From positions 28,395 through 92,394 of the forward strand of contig JAGXGW010000023.1 of NCBI GenBank assembly GCA_024636555.1: a stretch of 64,000 nt of DNA. The letters are read 5' to 3'. The position numbers and the translations under genes are program-made. The stretch's first letter is position 1. Each line of letters opens with the position of its first letter. This document shows, piece by piece, positions 36,197 through 46,094 of this stretch. The stretch is from Paracoccaceae bacterium (lineage in GTDB: Bacteria > Pseudomonadota > Alphaproteobacteria > Rhodobacterales > Rhodobacteraceae). The notes beneath the pieces were generated by a model, which had not been told where the DNA came from, did no database searches, and saw only the letters and a program-made list of their open reading frames with translations.

Positions 36197-37225
36197 TTAC
36201 TGCAGCAATTCGGTCCAGATCTGCGATTGCAGGTCATTGACCTCCTGCGGGCAGGCTTCGCTGAACTTGCCCGCCTCCTGCAGGTCTTCCGGAATGGTCA
36301 GTTCGGGCGCGCCGCGCATTTCGTCGTCCAGAAACGCGTCCGATCCTGCCACGCCATTGGCATATCGCGCGAAGTTCGAGATCATGGCCGCGTTTTCAGG
36401 CTCCAGAATGAAGTTTATGAACTTCATCGCGTTCTCGGGGTTCTGGGCATCGGCCAGCACGGTCGCATTGTCCATCCAGACCGGAAAGCCGGTTTCGGGA
36501 TAGCCATAGGCCACTGTCTCGCGCTGGAAGCGTGCGCGCATCGCCGCGCCGTTCCAACCGATCCCTGCCGCAAAATCCCCGGAGGCAAAGTTCTCGACGG
36601 TACTGTAATCCATTGCCTTCCAATGCGGTTTGGCCGCGACCAGCGTATCGCGCACCCTGCGCATCACTTCCATATCCTCGGTGCAGGATTCCCCGCCCTC
36701 GTAATAGATCGCGATCGCCATCACATCGGACATTTCCGGCACCACATTGATCTTGCCCTTCAACTCTTCCGGAGGGTTGAAGACGATATCGGCGGTGTTG
36801 ATATTGCCATCATAGACAGCCGTATCAACCGTGATGCCTGTTGTGCCCCACTGCCACGGCACCGAATATTCGCGGCCCGGATCAAAGGGCACATCGGTCC
36901 ATTCGGGGGCGATATTGCCGTGGTTGGTGACCACGGATTTGTCGAGCGGCATCAACAGCCCCTCGCTGATCCATGTCTGCAGATAGGAATGCGTTGGCAC
37001 GACGATATCGAACCCGTGTCCGCCCTGACGCACGCGGGCAAGCGCGGTGTCGTTGCTGTCGAAATCGGTGACATTGACCGTGATGCCGGTTTCTTCGGTG
37101 AACTTCTCCAGCAACTCCGGGCTGGTGTAGTTGCCCCAGTTGTACAGATTCACCACCCCTTGGGCGCTGGCCAGCGAGGTTGACGCCAGCAGTGCCGCGG
37201 TCCCCAGTGCAAGTGTTTTTCTCAT
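36197..37225 (-). CDS. potD: spermidine/putrescine-type ABC substrate-binding protein
   Basis: A 342-aa periplasmic protein. Signal peptide ending ASA before QGVVNLYNWGNY, the PotD/PotF opening (VNLYNWxxYxxPE). YSVPWQWGTTGITVD and AIGWNGAAMRAR are also characteristic. The WGTTG and NLYNWG aromatic residues fit a polyamine-binding pocket, so putrescine/spermidine is likely, though related proteins bind other cationic amines. Last gene of the A-B-C-D operon. Confidence 0.88.
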   Translation of the reverse strand: MRKTLALGTAALLASTSLASAQGVVNLYNWGNYTSPELLEKFTEETGITVNVTDFDSNDTALARVRQGGHGFDIVVPTHSYLQTWISEGLLMPLDKSVVTNHGNIAPEWTDVPFDPGREYSVPWQWGTTGITVDTAVYDGNINTADIVFNPPEELKGKINVVPEMSDVMAIAIYYEGGESCTEDMEVMRRVRDTLVAAKPHWKAMDYSTVENFASGDFAAGIGWNGAAMRARFQRETVAYGYPETGFPVWMDNATVLADAQNPENAMKFINFILEPENAAMISNFARYANGVAGSDAFLDDEMRGAPELTIPEDLQEAGKFSEACPQEVNDLQSQIWTELLQ

Positions 37226-37249
37226 GTTGTCTTCTCCCGTGTTGTGCGG

Positions 37250-38050
37250 TTACCCGCGTTTGCTTGTGACGATGAAAAACAGTGTCACGACGCATAGCGA
37301 CAACGCCAGAAACAAGGTGGCGATGGCGTTCATCTCCGGGGTAACGGCACGGCGCAGTTGCCCCAGCATGTAGGTGGGCAGTGTATCCTGCCCGGCGGAT
37401 TTCACAAATTCGGTAATCACGACCGTATCCAGCGACACCACGAAGCCTAGCATGAACCCGGCCAGAATGCCTGGCACCAGCAGCGGCAAAGTGATGTAGC
37501 GGAAGGCCTGAAAGTGGCTGGCGTAGAGATCTGACGCTGCCTGTTCCAGCGTGCGGTCCATGGTTTCCAGTCTTGCCCGGATCGGCAGATAGGCGAAGGG
37601 GATGCAGAATGCCGTATGCGCCAGCACCAGATAGCCCATGCCGGTATATCCGGTCTGCACCTTCAAAAAGGCCACCACGATCAAAAGGGCGATACCGGTG
37701 ACGACTTCGGGCACCATCAGCGGTTGGTTGATCAGCGCATAGATGATCGTTTGCCCCTTGAACCGCGAGACCCGCGTGGTGCCCAAAGCCGCCAGCGTGG
37801 CAAGGACGGTCGCGCAGCCCGAGGCGACCAGCGCCAGCCAGAGCGAGCGGATAGAGACATCGCGCACTTGCTGGTTCTGAAAGGCCGCCTCGTACCAGCG
37901 GAGCGAGAAACCGCCCCAGATCGACTGGCTCTGGTTGGCATTGAACGAGAACACCACCAGAATGATGATCGGCAGGTAAAGCAGCACAAAGGTCAGCAGG
38001 GCAATCGCGCCAAAGCCGGGCAGGCGGGTGATCGAGAATTGTCTAGCCAT
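37250..38050 (-). CDS. potC: polyamine-type ABC transporter permease PotC
   Basis: A 266-aa permease with six membrane spans. MARQFSITRLPGFGAIALLTFVLLYLPIIILVVFSFN is the PotC/PotI start; the EAA loop (LEQAASDLYASHFQAFRYITLPLLVPGI) is visible. Overlaps potB by 8 bases. Confidence 0.9.
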   Translation of the reverse strand: MARQFSITRLPGFGAIALLTFVLLYLPIIILVVFSFNANQSQSIWGGFSLRWYEAAFQNQQVRDVSIRSLWLALVASGCATVLATLAALGTTRVSRFKGQTIIYALINQPLMVPEVVTGIALLIVVAFLKVQTGYTGMGYLVLAHTAFCIPFAYLPIRARLETMDRTLEQAASDLYASHFQAFRYITLPLLVPGILAGFMLGFVVSLDTVVITEFVKSAGQDTLPTYMLGQLRRAVTPEMNAIATLFLALSLCVVTLFFIVTSKRG

Positions 38051-38957
38051 CGCGTTTGGCCTCCTGCCGGTTGACCGCGCGCAGATAAAGCACCAGTGCT
38101 GTGATGGTGATGATCAGCAGCACCATCGCCAGCGCTGCCCCCAGCGGCCAGTTACGCCCCTGTCCGAACTGCAGCGCGATCAGGTTGCCCAGCATCATCT
38201 TTTGCCCGCCTCCCAGAACGCGCGGCGTCACATAGGCCCCGATGGATGGGATGAAGACAAGGATGGATCCCGCGATGAACCCCGGCTTGACCAGCGGCAG
38301 GATCACATGGCGCAGCACCGCGATGCGGCTGGCGTAAAGGTCATATCCAGCCTCGACCAGACGGAAATCCATCTTGTCCATCGCGGCGTAAAGCGGCAGC
38401 ACCATCAGCGGCATGAAAACATAGGCCATGCCCAGAAGCACCGCGAAATCCGTGAACATCATCGGGATCGGCTCGTTGATCACGCCCAGCCACAGCAGCG
38501 CGGTGTTGATCGTGCCGTTGTTGCGCAGCATCTCCTGAATGGCGAAGGTGCGGATCAGCAGGTTGGTCCAGAAAGGAATGGTGATCAGGAACAGCCAGAC
38601 CGTGCGCTGGCTTGGCGGGCGCGTTGCGATGAACCATGCGGTGGGAAAACCCAGCACCGCGCAGATCACCGTGGTCTGCGCCGACAGCCAGACAGAGCGC
38701 CACAAAACGGCAAGATGCGCCTGATTGACCGTCACATTCTCGGGGTCAAAAATATCGCGGCGGAAGAACACGCGGAACCACGCATCGGTCGAGAATTCCC
38801 ACGCGACGCCGCCCATATTTCCGGGCGTCAGGAACGAATAGACAATCACGATCATCAGCGGGCCCGAGGCGGCCAGCACCAGCACGATCAGCGCAGGCGT
38901 TGACAGGAGCCACTTCCATCCATGCCGTTCCGTCTGTTGGTTTGGATCGCTTGCCAT
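38043..38957 (-). CDS. potB: polyamine-type ABC transporter permease PotB
   Basis: A 304-aa permease: long N-terminus, WKWLLSTPALIVLVLAASGPLMIVIVYSFL helix, and EAA loop VEAGYDLYASRIAVLRHVILPLVKPG. ATG at 38957 (MASDPNQQ), 4 bases after the potA stop with GGGAG upstream; a longer in-frame start would sit inside potA. Confidence 0.9.
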   Translation of the reverse strand: MASDPNQQTERHGWKWLLSTPALIVLVLAASGPLMIVIVYSFLTPGNMGGVAWEFSTDAWFRVFFRRDIFDPENVTVNQAHLAVLWRSVWLSAQTTVICAVLGFPTAWFIATRPPSQRTVWLFLITIPFWTNLLIRTFAIQEMLRNNGTINTALLWLGVINEPIPMMFTDFAVLLGMAYVFMPLMVLPLYAAMDKMDFRLVEAGYDLYASRIAVLRHVILPLVKPGFIAGSILVFIPSIGAYVTPRVLGGGQKMMLGNLIALQFGQGRNWPLGAALAMVLLIITITALVLYLRAVNRQEAKRDG

Positions 38958-38961
38958 GGCT

Positions 38962-40068
38962 CTACTCCCGTATGACCTGCAGCGCACCGTGGGCGAAGGT
39001 CAGCCCGACCTGCGTGCCCGGTGCGGGCGGTGTCGGATTGCCGGCGTTCTGGCGGCGCAATGTGAAAGGGGTGCCATCAACCAGCGTGACATGGACAAGC
39101 GTATCCGTGCCGAAGAAAACGCTATGCGTCACGGTTGCGGACAGCGGGCTTGCCCCACCCTCGGTCAGGTTGGCCTGTTCGGGGCGGATCACGACAGTGA
39201 CATCGTCACCGGCAGCGGGATGCATACCCTCAGGCAGGCGCGCGGATTGCAGCATGCCGCCGGGCAGGCGCACCTGCGCGATCGTGTCGGTCGCCTCGAC
39301 CACCTTGACCGTCAGGAAGTTCGTATCTCCGATGAAATCGGCCACGAACCGTTCGGCAGGGCTGTTGTAGATGTCATTCGGTGCGCCCAGTTGCAGGATG
39401 CGCCCGCCCGACATCACCGCGATGCGGTCCGACATCGTCAGCGCCTCTTCCTGATCATGGGTCACAAAAACAAAGGTGATCCCCGTCTCGGTCTGCAGGC
39501 GCTTCAACTCGCTTTGCATCTCCTTGCGTAGCTTCAAATCCAGCGCCGAGAGCGGCTCGTCCAGCAACAACACGCGCGGCTGCGGCGCCAGCGCGCGGGC
39601 CAGCGCCACACGCTGCTGCTGGCCGCCCGAGATTTCCGAGGGCTTGCGATCCGCCATCGCCTCCATCTGCACGAGCTTCAGCATCTGCGCCGTGGTCTCC
39701 TTCACCTCCGCCGCCGGACGCCCCAGCATCTTGAGGCCGAAGCCGATATTCTGCGCCACGCTCATATGCGGAAACAGCGCATAGCTTTGGAAAACGGTAT
39801 TCACAGGGCGCGCATTCGGCCCTTGTCCGGCGACTTCCTTGCCGTTGATCTTGAGCGATCCGGTGGTGGGTTGCTCGAACCCCGCAATGACGCGCAGCAG
39901 GGTTGTCTTGCCGCAACCCGACGGACCCAGAAGTGTGAAGAACTCACCGGTGCGGATGGAAAGGTCTATGTCGGCCAAGGCCGTAAAGGCGGAAGCGCCT
40001 TGGCCGAACGTTTTGCTGAGGCCGGTTATCTCGATCTCGGATGGCTGTGTCGGATCTGGTTCTGACAA
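38962..40068 (-). CDS. potA: polyamine-type ABC transporter ATP-binding protein PotA
   Basis: A 368-aa ATPase. Walker [17 protein letters not shown], signature [16 protein letters not shown], Walker [13 protein letters not shown], then a C-terminal TOBE-like domain from about residue 280. Size and C-terminal regulatory domain match PotA/PotG. First of the four transporter genes; starts 62 bases after the amidohydrolase stop. Confidence 0.93.
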   Translation of the reverse strand: MSEPDPTQPSEIEITGLSKTFGQGASAFTALADIDLSIRTGEFFTLLGPSGCGKTTLLRVIAGFEQPTTGSLKINGKEVAGQGPNARPVNTVFQSYALFPHMSVAQNIGFGLKMLGRPAAEVKETTAQMLKLVQMEAMADRKPSEISGGQQQRVALARALAPQPRVLLLDEPLSALDLKLRKEMQSELKRLQTETGITFVFVTHDQEEALTMSDRIAVMSGGRILQLGAPNDIYNSPAERFVADFIGDTNFLTVKVVEATDTIAQVRLPGGMLQSARLPEGMHPAAGDDVTVVIRPEQANLTEGGASPLSATVTHSVFFGTDTLVHVTLVDGTPFTLRRQNAGNPTPPAPGTQVGLTFAHGALQVIRE

Positions 40069-40130
40069 TGCAAAGTCTCCGCGTCAGTGATGGGAACAGG
40101 GTGGCTCCCGAATAGGGCGTTAAGCAAACG

Positions 40131-41804
40131 TTAAGCGCGGTCTGCCGCCGCATCCCAGACGATCTGCCCGCCACAGATCGTTTTCTGCACCTGCATCGTC
40201 CCGATCCGGTCATGCGGAGTCTGTTCGATATCACCATCCAGAATGACCACATCCGCCAGATAGCCGGCTTTCAGCATTCCTTTGCGGTCCTCGGTATGTT
40301 CGGCATAGGCACCGCCGATCGTATAGGCGGCCAGCACATCATGCAAATCGAGGCGTTCGTCGCGCGCACCGTCAAACACGGGACGGTTCAGCGCCGCCTG
40401 GATGCCTCGCAACGGGTTCACATCCGCGACCGGCCAGTCAGAGGCAAAGGCCAGCTTTACACCCGCCTCCTGCAGCGAACGGCAAAGATAGGCGTCATCC
40501 CAGCGAGCCTTTCCGATTTTGTTCAAGGTCGGTTGCAGCGGAAAATCCAGCGCGCCGGGCACGTGGCAAGGCTGGATCGACGCGACAATGCCAAGCGCGG
40601 CCATGCGGGGAATGTCGCTGCGGTCGATCAGTTCGATATGCTCGATCCGGTGGCGCGCGTCACGCGGACCATTGGCCGCCCGCGCCGCAGCATAGCCGTC
40701 TATCACGCGGCGCACGGCCCCGTCACCGATGGCATGAACCGCGATCTGCAGGCCGCGCCGGTCCGCCTCGGTTGCGGCGGCGGCAAACTCCTCGGGGCTG
40801 TGCAGGGGATCACCGCGCCAGCCGGGCGTGTCGGGATAATCGTTGAGCATCACAGCCGTGCCGCTGTCGATCACACCATCCATGAAAAACTTCACGAAAT
40901 TGGAACTGAGCCAGTCATCGTCGAATGCAGCGGTCATCTGGCTGGCAAGCTCAAGATCGGCGGGTTTGCGGTAATTGCGATAATGGAATGGCACACGCAC
41001 CCTTGCGGTCAGCTTGCCCCGCTCGCGCAATGCGGCCAGCACCCGCAGCGTGTAAAGATTACCGTCCATGTTGATCAGCGAGGTCAGGCCGTTGCGCGCG
41101 CAATGCTCCAGCCCGCGCGCCATCGGGATGCAATCCGCTGCCAGATCCGCAGCTGTGGGGGCAGGGTCGGGCTCGGCTCCCGTGGCGATGCCGGCTGTGA
41201 TGCGATGCTCGCCTGACAGGGCAAGCACCGGCAGTTTGGCCTCGAATTCACGCAACTCGCCCAAGGCCAGACCATCCTCGCCCATGACGATTTCATTGCC
41301 GGGAGTCAGGGTCTTGCCCTCAAGAATGCCTGCCGCTTTCAGCGCGGCCGTATTCGCCCAACCCGTATGGTGGTCAGCCGCGAGCAACAGCACCGGACGA
41401 TCCGGCAGGATTTCGTCCAGATCATGGCGTGTCAGCGCGCGGTCATAAATGTCATAGTCACACCCCTGACCCATGATCACGGGCCTGTCCGGATGGGCCG
41501 CCGCGTAATCGCGTATCGCTCGGGTCAATGCTTCGGGGCCGCGTATACCCAGCAGTTGCAGGTGCGACAGTTCGGAGCCACCCATGAACAGATGTAGATG
41601 GCTCTCGATCAGGCCGGGCATCACGGTGGCGCCTTTAGCGTCGATGATCCTGCAGTCCGGTCCGGCCAGTTTGCGTATCTCCGCCGCGGTGCCGACGGCC
41701 AGTATGCGATCTTGTGCAAGCGCGAGAGCTTCTGCGCGGGGCTGCGCGGTATCCATTGTCAGGATGCGCCCGTTGGTAATGATCAAATCGGCCTGAGCAG
41801 GCAT
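40131..41804 (-). CDS. YtcJ-type metal-dependent amidohydrolase
   Basis: A 557-aa member of the amidohydrolase superfamily. VMPGLIESHLHLFMGGSELSHLQ holds the HxH metal motif; GLQIAVHAIGDGAVRRVIDGY and RHRIEHIELIDR provide further metal ligands, and FASDWPVADVNPL the catalytic Asp. Family members hydrolyse amides such as N-substituted formamides; the substrate is unknown. Likely first gene of the potABCD operon, so it may act on an imported amide or amine. Confidence 0.85.
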   Translation of the reverse strand: MPAQADLIITNGRILTMDTAQPRAEALALAQDRILAVGTAAEIRKLAGPDCRIIDAKGATVMPGLIESHLHLFMGGSELSHLQLLGIRGPEALTRAIRDYAAAHPDRPVIMGQGCDYDIYDRALTRHDLDEILPDRPVLLLAADHHTGWANTAALKAAGILEGKTLTPGNEIVMGEDGLALGELREFEAKLPVLALSGEHRITAGIATGAEPDPAPTAADLAADCIPMARGLEHCARNGLTSLINMDGNLYTLRVLAALRERGKLTARVRVPFHYRNYRKPADLELASQMTAAFDDDWLSSNFVKFFMDGVIDSGTAVMLNDYPDTPGWRGDPLHSPEEFAAAATEADRRGLQIAVHAIGDGAVRRVIDGYAAARAANGPRDARHRIEHIELIDRSDIPRMAALGIVASIQPCHVPGALDFPLQPTLNKIGKARWDDAYLCRSLQEAGVKLAFASDWPVADVNPLRGIQAALNRPVFDGARDERLDLHDVLAAYTIGGAYAEHTEDRKGMLKAGYLADVVILDGDIEQTPHDRIGTMQVQKTICGGQIVWDAAADRA

Positions 41805-42009
41805 GTCAGCTCCTTGTCTTTCGGTCTCCCGCAGCGAATCAATGCTGCATTAATTTGATCAAATGTTAGGGGTCACGACTTTGACGGTCTAGTCTTTATC
41901 GTTGATCATTATGAGCAAGCGGTGCAAATGGCCTCTTGGCTGGCGCTAAGTGAGGCGCCTTGGGCGGGCGTGCCGATCCATGGCGGACAAGGCTTGAACC
42001 AACAAAAAA

Positions 42010-42032
42010 GGACGCGGGAAAAACCCGCGTCC
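42010..42032 (-). terminator. intrinsic terminator
   Basis: Perfect 9-bp stem GGACGCGGG with a five-base loop, followed by TTTTTTG on the minus strand, 32 bases after the stop of the repeat-containing secreted protein. Confidence 0.88.
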
Positions 42033-42064
42033 GTTCGTGTGTCAAACCGAGGGCATCGGCTTTG

Positions 42065-42667
42065 TCACAGGGTGTTGACGACCGTGCAGACCTCTGTCCA
42101 TGTGTCGGACGTGACCTGATCAATGCCCATACCCGTGGTGGCCGTTCCGAACGTGCTGGCATCAGTCTGTCCGGTTCCGTCCTGGGCTGGCGCGGTGCCG
42201 GTCTCGATGTTTTCCGGGATCTCGACAGTGTCATCCTGTCCGGTTTCGGCTTCGCCGAAGGTGCTCGCCTCTACTGGCGCACCTGTATCGGCGGACGTGC
42301 CGGCCGTTACATCGGAAGGCGCATCGGATGTATCTGTTCGGGTTGTCGCCGTGCCGAACGTGCTGGCGTTGGTCTGGCCAGTGCCCGTTTCTGTCACACC
42401 GGTGTCAGCGCCATTGGCGGCTGCGGCATCCATCATCGCGCAATCATTGCGGACTGCAGCACGGTCCTCTTCCGAAAGTGCAGCCCAGTTGGCCTGAATA
42501 TCCGCTTCGCTGCGCAGCGTCATGGCACCATCATCGGCGAAAAAGGCAGATACAGTTTCTTCGTTCCAGTCCTGACCCATCACGGGTTCGCCAACGCCGG
42601 TTTGAGAAACCGCTGCTGTCGCAAACAGGAAAGGGATTACGGTCGATGCAAGAAGCTTGCGTGTCAT
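42065..42667 (-). CDS. secreted protein with ASTFG repeats, function unknown
   Basis: A 200-aa exported protein. Signal peptide MTRKLLASTVIPFLFATAAVSQ. After a conserved-looking globular start (NEETVSAFFADDGAM, LSEEDRAAVRNDC) comes a Thr/Asp/Gly-rich acidic segment with three copies of an ASTFG-type element (NASTFGTATT, EASTFGEAET, DASTFGTATT). It ends with WTEVCTVVNTL; the two Cys could form a disulfide. GAGGAGA precedes the ATG at 42667. No family recognised. Confidence 0.7.
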   Translation of the reverse strand: MTRKLLASTVIPFLFATAAVSQTGVGEPVMGQDWNEETVSAFFADDGAMTLRSEADIQANWAALSEEDRAAVRNDCAMMDAAAANGADTGVTETGTGQTNASTFGTATTRTDTSDAPSDVTAGTSADTGAPVEASTFGEAETGQDDTVEIPENIETGTAPAQDGTGQTDASTFGTATTGMGIDQVTSDTWTEVCTVVNTL

Positions 42668-43631
42668 TTTGTTCTCCTCATAAACCGCGAATTGAATTCG
42701 CGTGATGTGACGCCGTTTGGCGTGGTAAACGAACACAAGACGATTAATTCTTCTTTGAGCGAATTCTATTTCGCCCTTGCCTGCATTTGAATGCTGGCAG
42801 CGTTGGTTGAAGTTTCAATCGCCCTGCCTAAACGCTGTTCTGCGTCCGGGCTTTGCTGGTCGCCTTGTGTTTCATCACCTAGACAACACCGCTCTGATGC
42901 TATGGTTCCGCAAAATGTTTACGGCGAATTCTGTGGGTTTGGCACGGCCAGGCCGGTGATTCCTGCCAGCAGGAAAGCACGCGCAAAGCAGTAAGCCTTG
43001 AAATTCCGCCTGTTCTGTCACGCGGTGGATCGTTTCCCGCCCCCAAGTCTCATTGGCTCATCCCGTGACCCAGAGTGAGGAAACCAGAGAGTCGATGTAT
43101 ATTAAGACAGTCATATGAAACCTAAAGATTTTGCGCATCACAATATCGGGCCAGCCGCGCTCATGAACTTGGACATCCGTGAATGCAATTTCTATCAAGC
43201 GAAAATACGAGTGCCGTGAAAATGGCTTTGCTTGGTCGTCGATATATCGTCCAAGTCTTTTAGTCGGGCGAAGCGAACCGCCTATAGCTGATTGTCTTGT
43301 CAGACTGACATTTTCGCATCTGATCGCGTTTTTGTGATAAATGCGCGATCTTGGCTTTAAATCGCGCAAAAGCCGCCTTGGTAACAGAACGTTATTTGGC
43401 AAAAAGGCGAGGCGGCTTGCCAGACCAGTTTGGAATTTCGCCAGTTCTGGCAAGGCAAAGCAAAGCTGGTTTTCGAGCCGGCGTTACTTGTGAACGCAAC
43501 GCGCGACTGCCGGAGCAAGCTCTCCGCTGGCATCATGCCTGCCCGCAGTCACTGCAAGAGACCATGGAGGCGATTGAGAGTTCCGCTGGCGTAGCGTATC
43601 TTGTGCATCATCACCACGGAGTCTGCAGGTT
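42668..43631. other. long gene-poor region
   Basis: 964 bases upstream of the HWE kinase gene and of the ASTFG-repeat protein. Open frames of 60-140 codons exist on both strands (for example 43058-43453, minus) but have no ribosome binding site or recognisable motif. The segment 42720-42790 and 43060-43340 is more AT-rich than neighbours. It could hold regulatory RNA or decayed genes; I see no intact feature. Confidence 0.5.
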
Positions 43632-45131
43632 TTGTCCAGCACAGAAGCTATCGTCGAAACAGAGCACAGTCTGCCATTTCTTGTTGGCAACGAAGAAATG
43701 GCCAAGCGAATCCGGGATTTCGACTGGTCCAGAACACCTCTCGGGGCGCTCGAGGCATGGCCGGAGGCGTTGAAGGCCGCCGTGCGGATCATCCTGCACA
43801 CGCCTGTCCCGATTGTCATGCTTTGGGGACCCAGTGGCGTGATGATCTATAACGACGGCTATACCGAATTCGCCGCTGACAGGCACCCGGCTCTTTTAGG
43901 CTCGAATGTCCGCGAAGGCTGGCCCGAAGTTGCCGATTTCAACGACAACGTCATGAACGTCTGCCTCGCGGGTCAGACCCTCACCTATAAAGATCAGGAA
44001 CTGACGCTTTACCGCAACGGCATGGCGCAGCAGGTCTGGATGAATCTGGATTACTCGCCGGTGCTGGACGAGACGGGGCAACCCGCCGGTGTGATGGCGA
44101 TCGTCATCGAGACAACAGCGCGCGTTTTGGCGGACCGCCGCAACGCTGCAGAGCACGAGCGCCTGCAACGGCTGTTTGAACAATCTCCCAGCTTCATGGC
44201 CATGCTGAAGGGAGAAAAGCATGTCTTTGAAATGGTGAACCCCGGATACGAGCGTCTTGTGGGCCATCGCGACGTTCTTGGAAAGACGGTTGCCGAAGCT
44301 CTGCCCGAAGTGGCCACGCAGGGTTTCGTCGGCATGCTCGATACCGCGTTCCGGACGGGCGAGGCCGTGACTGGTACAGCTTTGCCGGTATTGCTCCGAC
44401 ATAATCCGGATCTTCCACCCGAGCAGCGCTTTGTCGATCTTGTCTATCAGCCCATCCGCGATGACGCGAATGTGGTGACACATATCTTTGTGCAAGGCTC
44501 CGATGTGACCGAGCGTGTGCTCGGAGAGCGTCAGCAGAAACTGCTGATGAACGAACTCGACCACCGGGTGAAGAACACGCTGGCCACGGTGCGTGCCATC
44601 GTGACGCGGACATTGCGCGGTGCCACCTCGCTGGCAGAGGCGCAAGAAGGTCTGAATGCGCGCATCATGGCGCTGGCCGAAGCGCAGAAGCTTTTGACGA
44701 TACGAAAAGGCGAGGGCGCGGATATCGGTGATGTCGTGGTGAATGCGATCAGGACACTCCATGATGATTGCAAGCGGATTACTATCGGCGGCCCCGCATT
44801 GAAGCTGACGCCGAGCGCGGCCTTGGCCCTGTCTCTTGCGCTGCACGAGCTTGCCACAAATGCAACCCGCTACGGTGCCTTGTCCGGCGAAACGGGCCAT
44901 GTCGAGATCCGCTGGACGCTCGACCGCAACGAAGGCCAGCCCTCTCTCCGCTTCATATGGAAGGAAAGGGACGGGCCGACAGTATCGGCCCCCACGCGCC
45001 GAGGATTCGGCTCGACCCTGATCGAAGAGGCCGTAGCCGCGGAAACCTCCGGCACCACACGGCTTGATTATTGGCCCGCCGGTGTACTCTTTACGCTGGA
45101 TGCCCCTTTGGAAGCGATCGAGCAGAGCTGA
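43632..45131 (+). CDS. HWE-family sensor histidine kinase with PAS domains
   Basis: A 499-aa soluble kinase. Residues about 20-165 and 175-300 are PAS-like sensor regions (IMLWGPSGVMIYNDGYTEF; FEMVNPGYERLVGHRDVLGK). The kinase core starts at NELDHRVKNTLATVRAI with phospho-acceptor His311, and IWKERDG provides the Trp443-x-Glu445 of the HWE family; ALHELATNATRYGAL is the N box. The start is TTG at 43632 with weak ribosome binding; ATG at 43698 is an alternative. No response regulator lies beside it. HWE kinases in this order often feed general stress or light signalling. Confidence 0.87.
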   Translation: MSSTEAIVETEHSLPFLVGNEEMAKRIRDFDWSRTPLGALEAWPEALKAAVRIILHTPVPIVMLWGPSGVMIYNDGYTEFAADRHPALLGSNVREGWPEVADFNDNVMNVCLAGQTLTYKDQELTLYRNGMAQQVWMNLDYSPVLDETGQPAGVMAIVIETTARVLADRRNAAEHERLQRLFEQSPSFMAMLKGEKHVFEMVNPGYERLVGHRDVLGKTVAEALPEVATQGFVGMLDTAFRTGEAVTGTALPVLLRHNPDLPPEQRFVDLVYQPIRDDANVVTHIFVQGSDVTERVLGERQQKLLMNELDHRVKNTLATVRAIVTRTLRGATSLAEAQEGLNARIMALAEAQKLLTIRKGEGADIGDVVVNAIRTLHDDCKRITIGGPALKLTPSAALALSLALHELATNATRYGALSGETGHVEIRWTLDRNEGQPSLRFIWKERDGPTVSAPTRRGFGSTLIEEAVAAETSGTTRLDYWPAGVLFTLDAPLEAIEQS

Positions 45132-45254
45132 GGCTTCCGGGCGCTTTCCACATAGACCTTGCATGAAGACATGCAGTCAGCCTCGCGATCCGCGCGCGAC
45201 GAACTGCTGTCAATCCGCGCTCCCCTGTGATCTTGTCTGCGCAGGAGGAACTTG

Positions 45255-45698
45255 ATGTTCTTGAAATATACCTTGCGGGGGGCGGTTCTATGCATACTCC
45301 TCCCATTCGCGGCACAGGCATCCGACCAGACCGTGCCTCCACCAAGCGATCTTCCCAAAATCGAAGGTCTTGAGGCGCTGCAACCTGACGAACGCACAGA
45401 AAATATTGCGGACTATGAAGGCATCGCTACGCTTGTCATCATTTTCGCCGATGACGCCGATGATCCGAATTTCCTTGCCCAGTTGGATGTGCTGCGCGGG
45501 CGCGCGGATGCGTTTGCCAGACGCAAGATTGTGCTGTTGACCGATACTGACCCTGCGGCGAATGGGCCATTGCGGCAGTCACTCCGCCCACGCGGCTTCG
45601 GCATCCTGCTTGTTGATACCACGGGAAACCTGAACCAGCGCCGGCGCACGGTAACAGACGCCCGCACCCTGATCCGCCAGATCGACGAGATGCCCTAG
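45255..45698 (+). CDS. DUF4174 secreted protein
   Basis: A 147-aa periplasmic protein. Signal peptide (MFLKYTLRGAVLCILLPFAAQA), then a thioredoxin-like segment of the DUF4174 type (TLVIIFADDADDPNFLAQLDVL, VLLTDTDPAANGPLRQSLRPRGFGILLVDTTG). Function unknown. GCAGGAGG precedes the ATG at 45255. Monocistronic, next to the small minus-strand gene. Confidence 0.8.
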   Translation: MFLKYTLRGAVLCILLPFAAQASDQTVPPPSDLPKIEGLEALQPDERTENIADYEGIATLVIIFADDADDPNFLAQLDVLRGRADAFARRKIVLLTDTDPAANGPLRQSLRPRGFGILLVDTTGNLNQRRRTVTDARTLIRQIDEMP

Positions 45699-45752
45699 CA
45701 CGGACAGCGCGGATGCGCTGACGATGCAGGGCCTGACACGGGGCGGGCGCAG

Positions 45753-45929
45753 TCACTTCTTGGTGCGCGCTGCTTTCTCTTCTTTCGTCAGTTTGTTGTT
45801 CCAGCTGTTGTTGCTCAGGCCCAGCTCGCTTGGCAGGGGTTTGGTCTTGCCGACGCTGACCTTGCCGCCCTTGTTCAGAAATTCCTGAATAAGCGCATCA
45901 TCTGTCGTTTGTTTGGGGACATGTTTCAT
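45753..45929 (-). CDS. small conserved-looking basic protein
   Basis: A 58-aa protein, MKHVPKQTTDDALIQEFLNK at the start, then GGKVSVGKTKPLPSELGLSN and a Lys-rich end. The sequence is low in Cys, has no membrane segment and resembles small hypothetical proteins common in Proteobacteria. ATG at 45929; an ATG four codons upstream is possible. Function unknown. Confidence 0.65.
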   Translation of the reverse strand: MKHVPKQTTDDALIQEFLNKGGKVSVGKTKPLPSELGLSNNSWNNKLTKEEKAARTKK

Positions 45930-46094
45930 ACCTCCGAGCATAGTTGATCGCAGGCAATCGTGTCACGCAGCTTTTTGACGGGCAACGACAGGGATCGGCA
46001 TTTTGGGGGCAAGTTTCATGAAACGGATCACGAGTGGTTGCGCCCTGTGGCCGGATGCAAGACTTTGCAACCCATCACAAGAGGGAATGACGGC

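Noticed and set aside
43058..43453. 131-codon minus-strand frame in the long gap, considered as a transposase fragment
   Set aside because: No ribosome binding site, no DDE motif, and no terminal inverted repeats nearby.
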